Below the pieces are notes generated by a model. That model searched no databases, was not told where the DNA came from, and saw nothing but the letters and a program-made list of their open reading frames with translations. This document shows positions 16,550-24,772 of a stretch of 64,000 bases of DNA, piece by piece. Origin of the DNA: Anaerolineales bacterium (GTDB lineage Bacteria > Chloroflexota > Anaerolineae > Anaerolineales > Villigracilaceae); the NCBI GenBank assembly GCA_030583885.1, contig CP129480.1, forward strand, positions 124,001 through 188,000, written 5' to 3'. The translations under genes and the position numbers were made by a program. Position 1 is the first letter of the stretch, and each line of letters opens with the position of its first letter.

Positions 16550-18037
16550 CTATGTTCCCAACACCTTCAAAATAAATTCCGCCGTCCGCCTGCCAGAGGT
16601 TGCATCTGTGAAGGTGATTTCGTTTTCGATGAATTTGCGCCTCTCAGCAGAATCGACACATCGGTCTTGCAGATACATGTTCAGCGCTTCGAACAATTCT
16701 TTTTCATTTTTGGCTACACGACCCGCTTTTGCTTGGCGGAAACGTTTGTGCGTTGGCCAGTCACCGATCTCTTTGAGGGAGAGTGAGAATTTATTCGGCT
16801 CGCCGTCTCGTAGTGACTTGTCGCTACTCGCGGCGCGAACGGTATTCCACCCGCCAGGGACATCGATTGTCGCGGCGATCATTGGGGTATCGTGGACGGC
16901 GGTCTCGACCAGCATCGTCGAATAGACGGTCACCACCACATCCGAATACGCCATCATGGACGATTTCTCGTCCATGTCTTCGCCGCCGTAGTAGCCGAGC
17001 GATCCGCCCAACGCGACAGGCTGGACAACATGCACATTGGGATATATTTTCTCCAACTCAAAAACTTTCGCGCGCTCATCTGCAAAGATCTTCGGTTTGT
17101 CTTGAAAATGACTCGGGTGCAAGCGGATCAACAATTGCGAAGGCTCTGCCAGTGAATCAGATGACACCAATTTCGCCAGCGCTTCGATGTTCGGGAAGTT
17201 CGGCGCAAAGTGGACAAAACTGCTGGCGTACGAGATCAACTTGCGTTTGGGGTCAAGATTGTGCAGTTTGAAATATTCATCACGCGGCATGAGCCACTGC
17301 TCCCGGAAGTATCCGTCATATGAGGGGATGCCGCCCACATGCACATGTTCGGGGTTCCAATCCGAACCTTTGACAAGTTCTTCTTTTTGCAACTCAGACC
17401 AACACGTCGCCCACTGCACATCCGCGCCACTGACGTTGTACGACGATGAATTGTCCCAGCCCACGATGACGGTCATGTTTGGGATTCCGCGTCGGGCGGA
17501 TTCGCGCAGGAGATAACGGTCCATGCGCCAGCCGGGGGTCGAGGCGATGACCATGTCGGGTTGGTATTTTTCAAAGAGGTCAGTGTACAAGCCCGGGGTA
17601 GGCGTGAAGCGGTTCTGCAGCCGAATCAAAAACTTGCGGGCGAAGGAAAAATTCCGCAGGAGGAGAATCATCAGCGCGGAGGGAATCCAAATGCCCACAC
17701 GGAATTTCCAGCCGTTCTCCGCCCAGACTTCCCAGATGTGGCTGTCCATGGCTTCGGTGTTGATGCGGCGCGAACCGCCGACGCGGCGCAGGTAGCCGAG
17801 CAGCCACTGGATTCTTGGTTGAACTTTTTTTGCATATTCGTTCGCTTGTTTGAGGCGCAGAGCTTCGAAAGTGAGACCTGGGCGCGCGAAACGCTGGGCG
17901 ATTTTTTCTTTGGTGTCATCATCGGTAAGCACGACGATTTCAACGCCCGCATCGAGAAGCGCCGGGACAACGTCGCTTTGCAGAAAGTAAATGATTGCCA
18001 TGCCGTGGTCGGCGGAGATGAAGATGCGTTTGGTCAT
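16550..18037 (-). CDS. GT-B-fold transferase (CDP-glycerol/capsule-like)
   Basis: 495 residues. RIFISADHGMAIIYFLQSDVVPALLDAG opens the N-terminal GT-B domain. The C-terminal domain has LLIRLHPSHFQDKP, VVQPVALGGSLGYYGGEDMDEKSSMMAYSDVVVTVYSTMLVETAVHDTPMI, the His-Pro and S/T-x-E pattern of CDP-glycerol glycerophosphotransferase-like and capsular transferases. Likely adds a phosphate-linked or sugar unit to a surface polymer; specificity unknown. Downstream of it is a lipoprotein gene separated by a repeat. Confidence 0.78.
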   Translation of the reverse strand: MTKRIFISADHGMAIIYFLQSDVVPALLDAGVEIVVLTDDDTKEKIAQRFARPGLTFEALRLKQANEYAKKVQPRIQWLLGYLRRVGGSRRINTEAMDSHIWEVWAENGWKFRVGIWIPSALMILLLRNFSFARKFLIRLQNRFTPTPGLYTDLFEKYQPDMVIASTPGWRMDRYLLRESARRGIPNMTVIVGWDNSSSYNVSGADVQWATCWSELQKEELVKGSDWNPEHVHVGGIPSYDGYFREQWLMPRDEYFKLHNLDPKRKLISYASSFVHFAPNFPNIEALAKLVSSDSLAEPSQLLIRLHPSHFQDKPKIFADERAKVFELEKIYPNVHVVQPVALGGSLGYYGGEDMDEKSSMMAYSDVVVTVYSTMLVETAVHDTPMIAATIDVPGGWNTVRAASSDKSLRDGEPNKFSLSLKEIGDWPTHKRFRQAKAGRVAKNEKELFEALNMYLQDRCVDSAERRKFIENEITFTDATSGRRTAEFILKVLGT

Positions 18038-18039
18038 TT

Positions 18040-18080
18040 AGTCAGGTGGACGTATAGTCAAATGGTCGGATAGTCAAAGG
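18040..18080. repeat. Short degenerate tandem repeat (AGTCAnnTGGnCGnAT)
   Basis: A 16-bp unit appears about two and a half times: AGTCAGGTGGACGTAT, AGTCAAATGGTCGGAT, AGTCAAAGG. It fills the gap between two glycosyltransferase genes. It looks like the dispersed 'TGACTATnnGACCATTTGACTA' type. Confidence 0.5.
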
Positions 18081-18116
18081 AAAGAATCGCGCAGGAATAG
18101 AGCCAACAGGCTACTC

Positions 18117-19067
18117 TTATGAATAATACCAACTGAAGATCTTGTTATACACCGCCAACAACATCTTCTTAATGGGTGGCAACTCCAACACTCGTTTACC
18201 CAAACCTGTTTTCTTCTTCCCCCTATCTCTTTTCCCCAACTCCCCGCGCAAATACCCCAGCGTATTGGACATATTCATCGCCAGCGGATCGGAAACCATC
18301 AGGCGCAGCAAGCCTGCGTCGTTCATGCGCTTATCCAACTGGCGGACTTGTCCCATCGGCTTCTCCATGTCAAAGGGCAGGAACTGCTGGAGCGTGGATT
18401 TGTACGCTGTGAACTGCCAATGCGATGCGCCGGCCATCGCAATTACGCCTTTATAGACTATTCTCCAGTCTCTCGTCTCTGCATATACTTTTATATTCTC
18501 TTCATCGGTCTGCCCGAGCGAGAGATTGAATTCAAGGAAGGTTTCCCACGGGATGAATTGACCTTCTTCAAGTGTGGCGTTTTCCTTCGCCCATTTGACA
18601 GTCGATTCATAAAACTCAGGCGGTGTGCGGAAGGGACGCGCTGTCACCATGCCGGCGTTTGGGAAGGTTTCGAGTATTTCCACGGAACGCGAAAGCCAAT
18701 TCGGGGAAAACAGAACATCCGCATCAGTATAGGCGATGATGTTGCCGGGCGCGCCCGCCAGCATCACATTCCACGCGCCGCCCTTGCCCATGTTCTTTTC
18801 GGAGAGGATCAAATACTGAATGCGTCCCTCTTCTTTTTCATTCACAAGATACTCGCGCACTTCGGTGCACGAACCGTTATCGAAGACCATCAAGTCGAAT
18901 GGCAGCCCCGCATCCTTACGCATGGACTCAAGCGATACTTTCAACACATCCAGTGTCTCGGCGTAGAATCCGCTTAGGAAGGGGATGTAGTTCAACAAAG
19001 CAACCGTGACGCGCTCAGGCTTGGCTACAGATTTCGCAGTCTTGGCGGGGTTTTGACCTTTTCGCAT
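18117..19067 (-). CDS. Glycosyltransferase family 2 protein
   Basis: About 316 residues from ATG 19067, which has GGAG 10 nt upstream; a TTG at 19097 and ATG at 19076 are in frame but poorly placed. The GT-A core is visible: VTVALLNYIPF, VFDNGSC.EVREYL, NMGKGGAWNVML and the metal-binding YTDADVLFSP (DAD). It transfers a sugar from a nucleotide donor on the cytoplasmic side. The C-terminal basic segment and terminal hydrophobic residues may touch the membrane. A tract at about 18466-18490 (AGACGAGAGACTGGAGA on the coding strand) resembles a dispersed repeat. Confidence 0.85.
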   Translation of the reverse strand: MRKGQNPAKTAKSVAKPERVTVALLNYIPFLSGFYAETLDVLKVSLESMRKDAGLPFDLMVFDNGSCTEVREYLVNEKEEGRIQYLILSEKNMGKGGAWNVMLAGAPGNIIAYTDADVLFSPNWLSRSVEILETFPNAGMVTARPFRTPPEFYESTVKWAKENATLEEGQFIPWETFLEFNLSLGQTDEENIKVYAETRDWRIVYKGVIAMAGASHWQFTAYKSTLQQFLPFDMEKPMGQVRQLDKRMNDAGLLRLMVSDPLAMNMSNTLGYLRGELGKRDRGKKKTGLGKRVLELPPIKKMLLAVYNKIFSWYYS

Positions 19068-19081
19068 TTTAACCATACTCC

Positions 19082-19112
19082 GGTGGTTGAGACGCAAGCA
19101 GTCGAAACCACC
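19082..19112. repeat. Short palindrome GGTGGTT...AACCACC
   Basis: Arms at 19082-19088 and 19106-19112 are exact reverse complements, with GAGACGC and GTCGAAA inside. With the next element at 19146-19194 it occupies the gap between two glycosyltransferase genes. Confidence 0.45.
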
Positions 19113-19145
19113 ACTTATTTGAAAACTTTATGTTTGATTGAAATT

Positions 19146-19194
19146 GCTGGTTTCGATATGTGACGCGACGAACACGCGTCTCTACTCAACCAGC
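19146..19194. repeat. Palindromic dispersed element GCTGGTT...AACCAGC
   Basis: Outer arms GCTGGTT (19146-19152) and AACCAGC (19188-19194) enclose GACGCG (19162-19167) and CGCGTC (19175-19180), also complementary. The pattern TGGTTTCGATA...TACTCAACCA is a widespread type of bacterial intergenic palindrome. Confidence 0.55.
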
Positions 19195-19198
19195 GGGA

Positions 19199-20104
19199 TT
19201 ATTTTAAAATCCTTTTAATTCTTTTCTGCCAGCGCTTTGGTCTGGCAATATTCTCGATCACATTCTCAGGCAAAAAGAAAAATAGCGCACGAAGAAACAA
19301 CTCAACCTTACGTGTAAAACGCGCGGATGACATCTTCGGGCGGATAAGTTTATCACCAACCAATTGATGCGTCGCGTCCAAAATCGTGTAACGGATGTTC
19401 GCCTGCCCGCCTGCGAGGCGGATGTTCTCGTTGGTTTCAGGGTGTTCGTAATGCGGCTTACCATTGGGCAAATGGGAATAGTCATGGTTTTGATGCACGA
19501 CCATAATGGATGGCGTACAGTCAATGACCGCCCAGCCTTCCTTACGCGCCTTGTAGATCATCCAATTATCCCAGCCTGCTCTTCCAATCGTAAAATCAGG
19601 AATATCCATATAACAGGATTTCGGGAAAAGGAAGAAATCGCTTCCTGCGGGACGGTGAAGCTGATTCTGTTTTCTGACAGATTCCCTCAGCATCGACTCC
19701 CACCCCATGGTGAAATCCATTGCAGTTGTGATGTCATAATCCCAACGCTGGCTAAGCAGTACAAATTTATCCTTCAACTTCACAGTCTGTTTCGCCGCTT
19801 CGACAAAATCGGGCACGAGGACCATGTCCGCGTTGACGATGCAGAGTAATTCGCTTTGGCTATTTTCACGCGCCAGCTGAAACATGGACGAGATCAGCGG
19901 CGTGCCAGATTCATTACACGCCACGTTGGGGATGTGTTTCACGCCGAATTTGCGCGCAACTTCAGCGAGACCTGTCTCTTCGCCGAGCAGAATGACTTCG
20001 ACATCAGGCAGCAAGGTCCACGATTTGATGGCGTTGAACTGGATCATCGCGATGTGCGGATCGGTGAAGGGCTTTGGGGCGGAGAATAAGGTTAGTAGAG
20101 GCAT
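19199..20104 (-). CDS. GT-A-type glycosyltransferase-like protein
   Basis: About 301 residues from ATG 20104; an ATG at 20122 is in frame but lies in a dispersed palindrome. LLTLFSAPKPFTDPHIAMIQFNAIKSW starts the domain, and LLCIVNADMVLVPDF supplies an acidic NADM motif in the place of DxD. RAGWDNWMIYKARKEGWAVIDCTPSIMVVHQNHDYSHL follows as acceptor-side residues. Similar proteins lie in polysaccharide loci of cyanobacteria and other bacteria; the sugar is unknown. Confidence 0.72.
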   Translation of the reverse strand: MPLLTLFSAPKPFTDPHIAMIQFNAIKSWTLLPDVEVILLGEETGLAEVARKFGVKHIPNVACNESGTPLISSMFQLARENSQSELLCIVNADMVLVPDFVEAAKQTVKLKDKFVLLSQRWDYDITTAMDFTMGWESMLRESVRKQNQLHRPAGSDFFLFPKSCYMDIPDFTIGRAGWDNWMIYKARKEGWAVIDCTPSIMVVHQNHDYSHLPNGKPHYEHPETNENIRLAGGQANIRYTILDATHQLVGDKLIRPKMSSARFTRKVELFLRALFFFLPENVIENIARPKRWQKRIKRILK

Positions 20105-20121
20105 AATTTCATTAGAGCTCA

Positions 20122-20212
20122 TGTCATTGCGAGGGCCAAGCCCGAAGCAATCTCACAGGTACAGGTTGCTTGAGATTGCCTCGTCGCCGCTTTGCGGCTC
20201 CTCACAACGACA
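20122..20212. repeat. 91-bp palindromic MITE/REP-like element
   Basis: Left end TGTCATTGCGAGG (20122-20134) pairs with the right end CCTCACAACGACA (20200-20212) at 11 of 13 positions, and internal GAAGCAATCTC/GAGATTGCCTC arms are also complementary. This is the common 'TGTCATTGCGAG...GAAGCAATCTC' dispersed palindrome class. It exactly fills the space between the stop codon of spsF (20213) and the start region of the next gene. Confidence 0.75.
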
Positions 20213-21091
20213 TTATTTTAGTGCGCGCTTATCAACATCTTTCAAAGTTTTATGCTGCACACCTGAGTTTATCTTCATCAACTCAGGGTTATCGTGGACT
20301 AAACCCAGCACTTCCTTCCAGGTGAAATCATCGCGTCCATTGAAACAAGCGTAGGCTTCCCGCATAAATTCCAAATCTTCGGGGGTATCCACCGTCCAGC
20401 GGTAATCGCCGAAGTCTGCCGTGTGATGGAGCAGGGCGATGCGATATCCGCGCGGGGAGACGCCGTATTCCAGTCCGCGGTTAATTTTATTCAATTCCAC
20501 TCCTTCGTAAAAGTACGGCATGGCGTGTTCGCGATGCTGGGGTTCCCTGGCTTCCTTCCAGGCTTTCTTCAAGGCTTCAACGGTACAGACTTCCACATCC
20601 AAGCCGATGGGATAAGTACGATGCCAGGGCGGCGGCAGGCGGTTGCAGACGAAGTCCGCGGCAAAGACAAGTTCATCGGGGAGAAGCGGACGCCCCAAAT
20701 CTTCCAGCGGATTCGGCATTCCCTCAAACCGTCCCCAGATGGCGTTGACCGCATCGTCGATCAGATCAGGATCAATGATGGGGCAGTCCGCGGTGATGCG
20801 GACGACCACATCCGCTTTCATTTGTCTTGCAGATTGATAATAACGGTCCAACACATCGAATTGACTGCCGCGCGTGAAGGGGATTCCACTGAAGTCACAA
20901 TATTCGGCTACGGGGTCGTCGGATGAATCCGTTGTTGTGGCGAAAACGGTTTCGGTAACCGTGGCAGCCCGCGAGGTCCGCGCAAAGACGCGCTGCAACA
21001 TGGGTTGACCCGCAATATCTGCGAGTATCTTGCCGGGCAGGCGTGAGGAGGACATGCGTCCCTGAATGATGGCAATAACACGTGGTTTCAT
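20213..21091 (-). CDS. spsF: SpsF-like cytidylyltransferase family protein
   Basis: 292 residues of the acylneuraminate cytidylyltransferase fold. AIIQGRMSSSRLPGKILADIAGQPML (about 7-32) is the nucleotide-binding loop of the SpsF branch, and RITADCPIIDPDLID is the conserved middle motif with the metal-binding Asp. YRWTVDTPEDLEFMREAY near the C-terminus is family-typical. SpsF proteins occur with NeuB/SpsE genes and are thought to activate a keto-sugar acid with CTP. Its ATG overlaps the stop of the DUF4910 gene by 4 bp, so the two are translationally coupled. Confidence 0.87.
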   Translation of the reverse strand: MKPRVIAIIQGRMSSSRLPGKILADIAGQPMLQRVFARTSRAATVTETVFATTTDSSDDPVAEYCDFSGIPFTRGSQFDVLDRYYQSARQMKADVVVRITADCPIIDPDLIDDAVNAIWGRFEGMPNPLEDLGRPLLPDELVFAADFVCNRLPPPWHRTYPIGLDVEVCTVEALKKAWKEAREPQHREHAMPYFYEGVELNKINRGLEYGVSPRGYRIALLHHTADFGDYRWTVDTPEDLEFMREAYACFNGRDDFTWKEVLGLVHDNPELMKINSGVQHKTLKDVDKRALK

Positions 21092-22413
21092 GAAGCCTGC
21101 CCTTCAGAGGGAATCGGCAGGGCAGTCACAAATCCCTTCGCGCGGAATTTTTCGACGTACTCGCGCACCGTTTTATATTCCAGTCCAACCTGCTCGGCGA
21201 TATCGAAGATCGTGTCTTCGCCTTCGAAGCGCATCATGATCTTTTCGATGGCGCGGTTGAGCGCCCAATTCTCGCGCCAATCGACCCAGAGACCGTGACC
21301 GCTGAGGAACACGGGGCCGCGGAATGTGCGCTTCGGGATGTAGTTGCTGGCATAGATGCGGATAATCTGTTCGGCAACCTCCGCCGCCCCGACGAGCATA
21401 TCTTCGTGGATGATGTCGAGATTGTCATCGGTGGTGTGATACTCGTCGTAGGGGAAACGGTTGAGCGAGATGCACGGCACGTTGACGCCCGGTCCGTTGA
21501 TGATGCGTTCATCGTTGGCGGGGTGGGCGGCAAAATCACGTTCATCATGACCCGTGTCGCGTAAAACGTGATGCGTGATACGGTCGAGCAGATGGTTATG
21601 CTGGCGTGTGTGATGCCACGCCATGCGGTTTTGATTGCCTGTCATCTCCATGAAGATTCCGCCGCGCAGATTTGGGATGAGCGACTCGTTGTGCGCAAGC
21701 CAGGCGATGGTGCCGATGGTCTCGGGTCCAAACCAAAAGCGGACACTCATCGAGCCCGCGGGAAGCGGATTCTCGGCGAGTCGCCGCGCCAATTCGATCG
21801 CGCTGACCACGCCCGCGCCGTCGTCATTGGCTTGCATGGGATGACAGGTGTGTGCCTGCACAAGGAACACGCCCGCTTCGGGGTTCGGTCCGCCTTCGGG
21901 GTGGACGACCGCAGTGGCAACTTTGAAACCCTGTGCGCGGTCGGTAATGAACTCCGATTTAATGACCACGTGATACTTTTTATCGCGCGGAAGTTTATCG
22001 AAAGCGTTCTTGGGCAGGCAGAAGCCCCAGTCACGTTCGTAGTATTTGAAGACCCACGGCACGGCATGCGGACGTTTCTCGTTGAAACACAAATGCGGCT
22101 GGAGTTCTTCAAAGGTCAGGACTTTATCAACGGGCAACGAATACGAAACGATATGAAGCGGATTGTCTTTGAAGTCAACAATCCGTTCCCCATCTTCGGT
22201 TTCGAGATACGCTTCATGAACAACATATCGCTCAGGCACGTTCCACGTCCAGACGGGAGTCAGCGGCGCGTAGGTCTCGATGGTGCAATTCGATGAATCG
22301 GGCATATACGACCCGACGATCTCCAAGGTCTTATCATGGTCATCAGAGGCGAGGGTGCGGTGCAGAGGAAAGAATTCCGCGAGGATGGATTTGAGGGATG
22401 GATAGGGTTTCAT
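21088..22413 (-). CDS. DUF4910 aminopeptidase-like protein with winged-helix tail
   Basis: 441 residues from ATG 22413; a GTG 24 nt upstream is inside a dispersed repeat and is rejected. The core looks like an M28-type co-catalytic metallopeptidase: QAHTCHPMQANDDGAGVVSAIELAR supplies His and Asp ligands, SVRFWFGPETIGTIAWLAHNES supplies the general-acid Glu region, and DEYHTTDDNLDII supplies the last His. The C-terminal 70 residues (AIEKIMMRFEGEDTIFDIAEQVGLEYKTVREYVEKFRAKGF) form a winged-helix. This family recurs beside AAC(3), SpsF and NeuB genes in polysaccharide loci; it may deacylate or hydrolyse a sugar intermediate. Role is inferred only. Confidence 0.78.
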   Translation of the reverse strand: MKPYPSLKSILAEFFPLHRTLASDDHDKTLEIVGSYMPDSSNCTIETYAPLTPVWTWNVPERYVVHEAYLETEDGERIVDFKDNPLHIVSYSLPVDKVLTFEELQPHLCFNEKRPHAVPWVFKYYERDWGFCLPKNAFDKLPRDKKYHVVIKSEFITDRAQGFKVATAVVHPEGGPNPEAGVFLVQAHTCHPMQANDDGAGVVSAIELARRLAENPLPAGSMSVRFWFGPETIGTIAWLAHNESLIPNLRGGIFMEMTGNQNRMAWHHTRQHNHLLDRITHHVLRDTGHDERDFAAHPANDERIINGPGVNVPCISLNRFPYDEYHTTDDNLDIIHEDMLVGAAEVAEQIIRIYASNYIPKRTFRGPVFLSGHGLWVDWRENWALNRAIEKIMMRFEGEDTIFDIAEQVGLEYKTVREYVEKFRAKGFVTALPIPSEGQAS

Positions 22414-22420
22414 AAAAAAT

Positions 22421-22480
22421 TTATCCACAGATTTCACAGATTGCGCAGATTGGTCTTCAAAATCTGTGAAATCTGCGGAT
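22421..22480. repeat. Inverted dispersed repeat (ATCCACAGATTTCACAGATT type)
   Basis: ATCCACAGATTTCACAGATT (22423-22442) and its near reverse complement AATCTGTGAAATCTGCGGAT (22461-22480) flank 18 bp. The right arm ends at the stop codon of the AAC(3)-like gene. The left arm includes a TTATCCACA nonamer by virtue of the repeat sequence. Confidence 0.6.
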
Positions 22481-23244
22481 TATTCATCCTTCTTGATGTA
22501 ATACAACAAAAACGGATCGCGCTTCATCTCGCGCGCCGTGAACTCATAGACTTCATACGCCTTCATCAACTTCACATCCGCATCGCCGATTTTCGATGAT
22601 TTAATAACACCGTGCTCTTCCATCAACGCGCCCATCGGGTCTACCATCGTCAGCACGCCCTTGTCCACGTCGCGGACAAGCATCTCGAACGTATCGGTAT
22701 ACGTGACCCCGTTCTCGTCCGTCACTTCGCCCGTGAACTGCTTCAGGAAGCGATAATCCACGCCCTCCATTTGCTCGATGTGATGAAAGAACGTCATGCT
22801 GTTGTTATACGACAACCCGATCACCATGATCTTGCCATCCAGGTCGCGTAATTTCCCGAACACCGAATTCCGTTCATACGCGCTCTTGTAGCGCAGACTT
22901 CCCAGCATCTCGGCGTGCTTTCCCAAAATCGCAAACGAATAGAACGGATGAAACACCCGCTTGGCGCGCGGGTCGGTGCGCACCAGTTCGGTCAGCACGC
23001 CCATCTTCGACGGCGTCGTGCGCACATCCCACGGCACGCCCTTGTTGAAATCGAAATTGAACGTCGGCATGATCAGCGTCCCATCCCCGTCCGTGCCCAA
23101 GGCCGACTCCAACGCCCGCACCACCGTCTGCGCTCCGCCGTCCACGTCGCCGAGCGATTTATACGAACTATGCACCAGCAGCGTGTCCCCTTGCTCCACG
23201 CCCAATGCGCGAAATCCTTCCACCAGTTTTTCAAACATCAACAT
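22480..23244 (-). CDS. AAC(3)-family N-acetyltransferase of sugar pathway
   Basis: 254 residues. Family marks are VEQGDTLLVHSSYKSLGDVDGGAQTVVRALESALG, TLIMPTFNFDFNKGVPWDV, and RVFHPFYSFAILGKHAE. The His corresponds to the conserved catalytic region of aminoglycoside 3-N-acetyltransferases. Here the context (NeuB, SpsF, PseB-like) points to acetyl-CoA-dependent acylation of an amino-sugar precursor rather than drug resistance. AGGAG lies 5 nt before ATG. It is 1 bp from the next upstream gene's stop. Confidence 0.85.
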   Translation of the reverse strand: MLMFEKLVEGFRALGVEQGDTLLVHSSYKSLGDVDGGAQTVVRALESALGTDGDGTLIMPTFNFDFNKGVPWDVRTTPSKMGVLTELVRTDPRAKRVFHPFYSFAILGKHAEMLGSLRYKSAYERNSVFGKLRDLDGKIMVIGLSYNNSMTFFHHIEQMEGVDYRFLKQFTGEVTDENGVTYTDTFEMLVRDVDKGVLTMVDPMGALMEEHGVIKSSKIGDADVKLMKAYEVYEFTAREMKRDPFLLYYIKKDE

Positions 23245-23245
23245 G

Positions 23246-24343
23246 TCAACTCCTGTTTTCGACGAGGCTTCGATAGACCTGCATCAACGCCCCGGCGTTC
23301 TTTTTCCAATCCGCGCGCATCTCTGCCTCGCTTCGGCTTGCCCTGCCTATCCCGGGCAGATTCTCCCGCCGACTCATCGCCGCGAGAATCTTCTCCGTCA
23401 GATGATCCGCATCCCCGTCACGAAACAGCCAGCCGTTCTCCCCTTCCACAACCCACTCCTTATTGGCTGGGATATCCGATACAAGGCACGGAAGCCCGCA
23501 TGCCAGCGCCTCCATCAGCGAAACGGACGAACCGTCCACGTGCGAGGGCGAGATGTACACATCCGCCATATGATACCAGTGCGGGAGGTCGGTCTGTGAG
23601 ACCTGTCCGCCAAAGGTGACCCGCTCCAGCACGCCGCCGCTTTGCAGGATCTTGCGGATATGTGCGCCCTGCGAGCCGCCGCCGAGCAGAATCAAATCGA
23701 CATTATCTTTTTGCTGTGCCACCTTGACAAACGCCCGCGCAAGCACGTCCACGCCGTAGCGGGTTTCCCAGGAGCGATTGCAAAAAAGTGTAAACGTTGA
23801 AACGTTCGAACATTTCAACGTTGAAACACTGAAATGTTCCAAATCCACGCCCCAAGGGAAGACGATGGTCTTTTCGGAGTTCATGCCGCAGGCAACAGCC
23901 TTGTCTTTTGTGACGTTGGCGTCGCTCGTGAAAAAGTCCGTGCGGCGCAATACGTAACGTGTGACCCATTCCCACCATTTATTTCTATGCACGTCATCCA
24001 TAAGATCGAATCCCCACGACATCGTCAGAAGCGGATGCGCGCCAGCGAGGACGGCGATGAAGGCACAGGTTTGGATCGGACCTGCATGGACAAGATCAGG
24101 CTTGAGGTCGCGAAGGAGGCGTTTGAAATCCAGCACCAGCGCAGGGAGTTTGCTCCAGCGGAACGGTTCGCGCCCCCCTTTCCAGGTCACAAGACGTACA
24201 TGTTCAGGGACGGGGCGGTCTTCGACTTGACGCAGATTGCCTTCGAGCTGGACGAAGAACGCCTGATGTCCTCCATCGGTGATGGCCTTGAGAAAGCGGT
24301 GATCGTGCGTGGAGTAGCCGAGGGAGAAATAAATGAGTTTCAT
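23246..24343 (-). CDS. Glycosyltransferase family 4 protein
   Basis: 365 residues from ATG 24343; seven in-frame codons before it are part of a TGGAAC repeat and probably untranslated. GT-B architecture: MKLIYFSLGYSTHDHRFLKAITDGGHQ at the start, then FGGQVSQTDLPHWYHMADVYISPSHVDGSSVSLMEALACGLPCLVSDIPANKEWVV with the EX7E-type donor motif. It transfers a nucleotide-activated sugar with retention. A repeat-derived segment (VSTLKCSNVSTF) lies between the domains. Upstream of it the S23 cassette interrupts the operon. Confidence 0.87.
   Translation of the reverse strand: MKLIYFSLGYSTHDHRFLKAITDGGHQAFFVQLEGNLRQVEDRPVPEHVRLVTWKGGREPFRWSKLPALVLDFKRLLRDLKPDLVHAGPIQTCAFIAVLAGAHPLLTMSWGFDLMDDVHRNKWWEWVTRYVLRRTDFFTSDANVTKDKAVACGMNSEKTIVFPWGVDLEHFSVSTLKCSNVSTFTLFCNRSWETRYGVDVLARAFVKVAQQKDNVDLILLGGGSQGAHIRKILQSGGVLERVTFGGQVSQTDLPHWYHMADVYISPSHVDGSSVSLMEALACGLPCLVSDIPANKEWVVEGENGWLFRDGDADHLTEKILAAMSRRENLPGIGRASRSEAEMRADWKKNAGALMQVYRSLVENRS
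23783..23832. repeat. AACGTTGAAA-type repeat inside coding region
   Basis: The tract contains AACGTTGAAACG, TTCAACGTTGAAAC and TGAAATGTTC, alternating direct and inverted copies. In frame it encodes VSTLKCSNVSTF directly after GVDLEHF, at a loop where related GT4 proteins have a short F-S-P turn. Confidence 0.5.
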
Positions 24344-24367
24344 GTTCCAAGTGCCAAGTTCCAAGTT
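24344..24367. repeat. Short CTTGGAACTTGG-type repeat left of the S23 gene
   Basis: Tandem GTTCCAAGT units occur between the four-helix-bundle stop and the glycosyltransferase start. Related units lie at 24773-24808 and 27365-27406. Confidence 0.5.
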
Positions 24368-24763
24368 TTAGGCGCGAGATGGCGCATTGTTGCGGCGTGG
24401 ATTCTTAAGAATGCTTTGTTTCAAACCACCAATCAAGGCTTTGCATTTTTTTGCCTGCTCATAATGAGATTTGAAAACTTCCTGATCAATGTATTCGACA
24501 TCTAAAGCAGCATACAACAAAGACTGAACCTCCACAGCTGAACGGCGGGCAATGCCAAGAAAGCGCGCAAACTCCGCCGTGGACTCACAGTCGAATCCCT
24601 CGGCAATGTTGGTCATCACGGAAACCGCCGCGCGCTGAATTTGGTCGCGCATCCCATAATCCTTCGCGAAGGTTCCATTGGAGGTGACCTTGTATATCCA
24701 CTTCACCAATGTCCGCGCTTCCTGCCACGCAATCAGGTCTTCAAACTTTGTAATCGCAGCCAT
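24368..24763 (-). CDS. Four-helix-bundle protein (S23 / rRNA-intervening-sequence family)
   Basis: 131 residues. FEDLIAWQEARTLVKWIYKVT, DQIQRAAVSVMTNIAEGFDCES..EFARFLGIARRSAVEVQSLL and YEQAKKCKALIGGLKQSI match the four-helix-bundle family found in 23S rRNA intervening sequences and as free-standing chromosomal genes. AGGAGG lies 5 nt before ATG. Function is unknown; related folds (Avd) bind nucleic acid in diversity-generating retroelements, but I see no reverse transcriptase here. Short repeats on both sides suggest it was inserted as a unit into the polysaccharide operon. Confidence 0.88.
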   Translation of the reverse strand: MAAITKFEDLIAWQEARTLVKWIYKVTSNGTFAKDYGMRDQIQRAAVSVMTNIAEGFDCESTAEFARFLGIARRSAVEVQSLLYAALDVEYIDQEVFKSHYEQAKKCKALIGGLKQSILKNPRRNNAPSRA

Positions 24764-24772
24764 CTCGACCTC

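Noticed and set aside
20104..20122. ATG 20122 as start of the GT-A-like gene
   Set aside because: It lies at the edge of a dispersed palindrome and adds only six residues (MSSNEI) before the family-like start MPLLTLF.
21568..22296. 242-residue plus-strand frame
   Set aside because: Opposite strand of the DUF4910 gene, whose metal-binding motifs and operon spacing are convincing.
22480..23244. Antibiotic resistance gene (aminoglycoside 3-N-acetyltransferase)
   Set aside because: The family match is real but the gene is embedded among nonulosonate and glycosyltransferase genes, so a sugar-pathway role is far more likely; no mobile resistance context.
24368..24763. Avd of a diversity-generating retroelement
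   Set aside because: Four-helix-bundle fold is similar, but no reverse transcriptase or template/variable repeat pair is present in the window.
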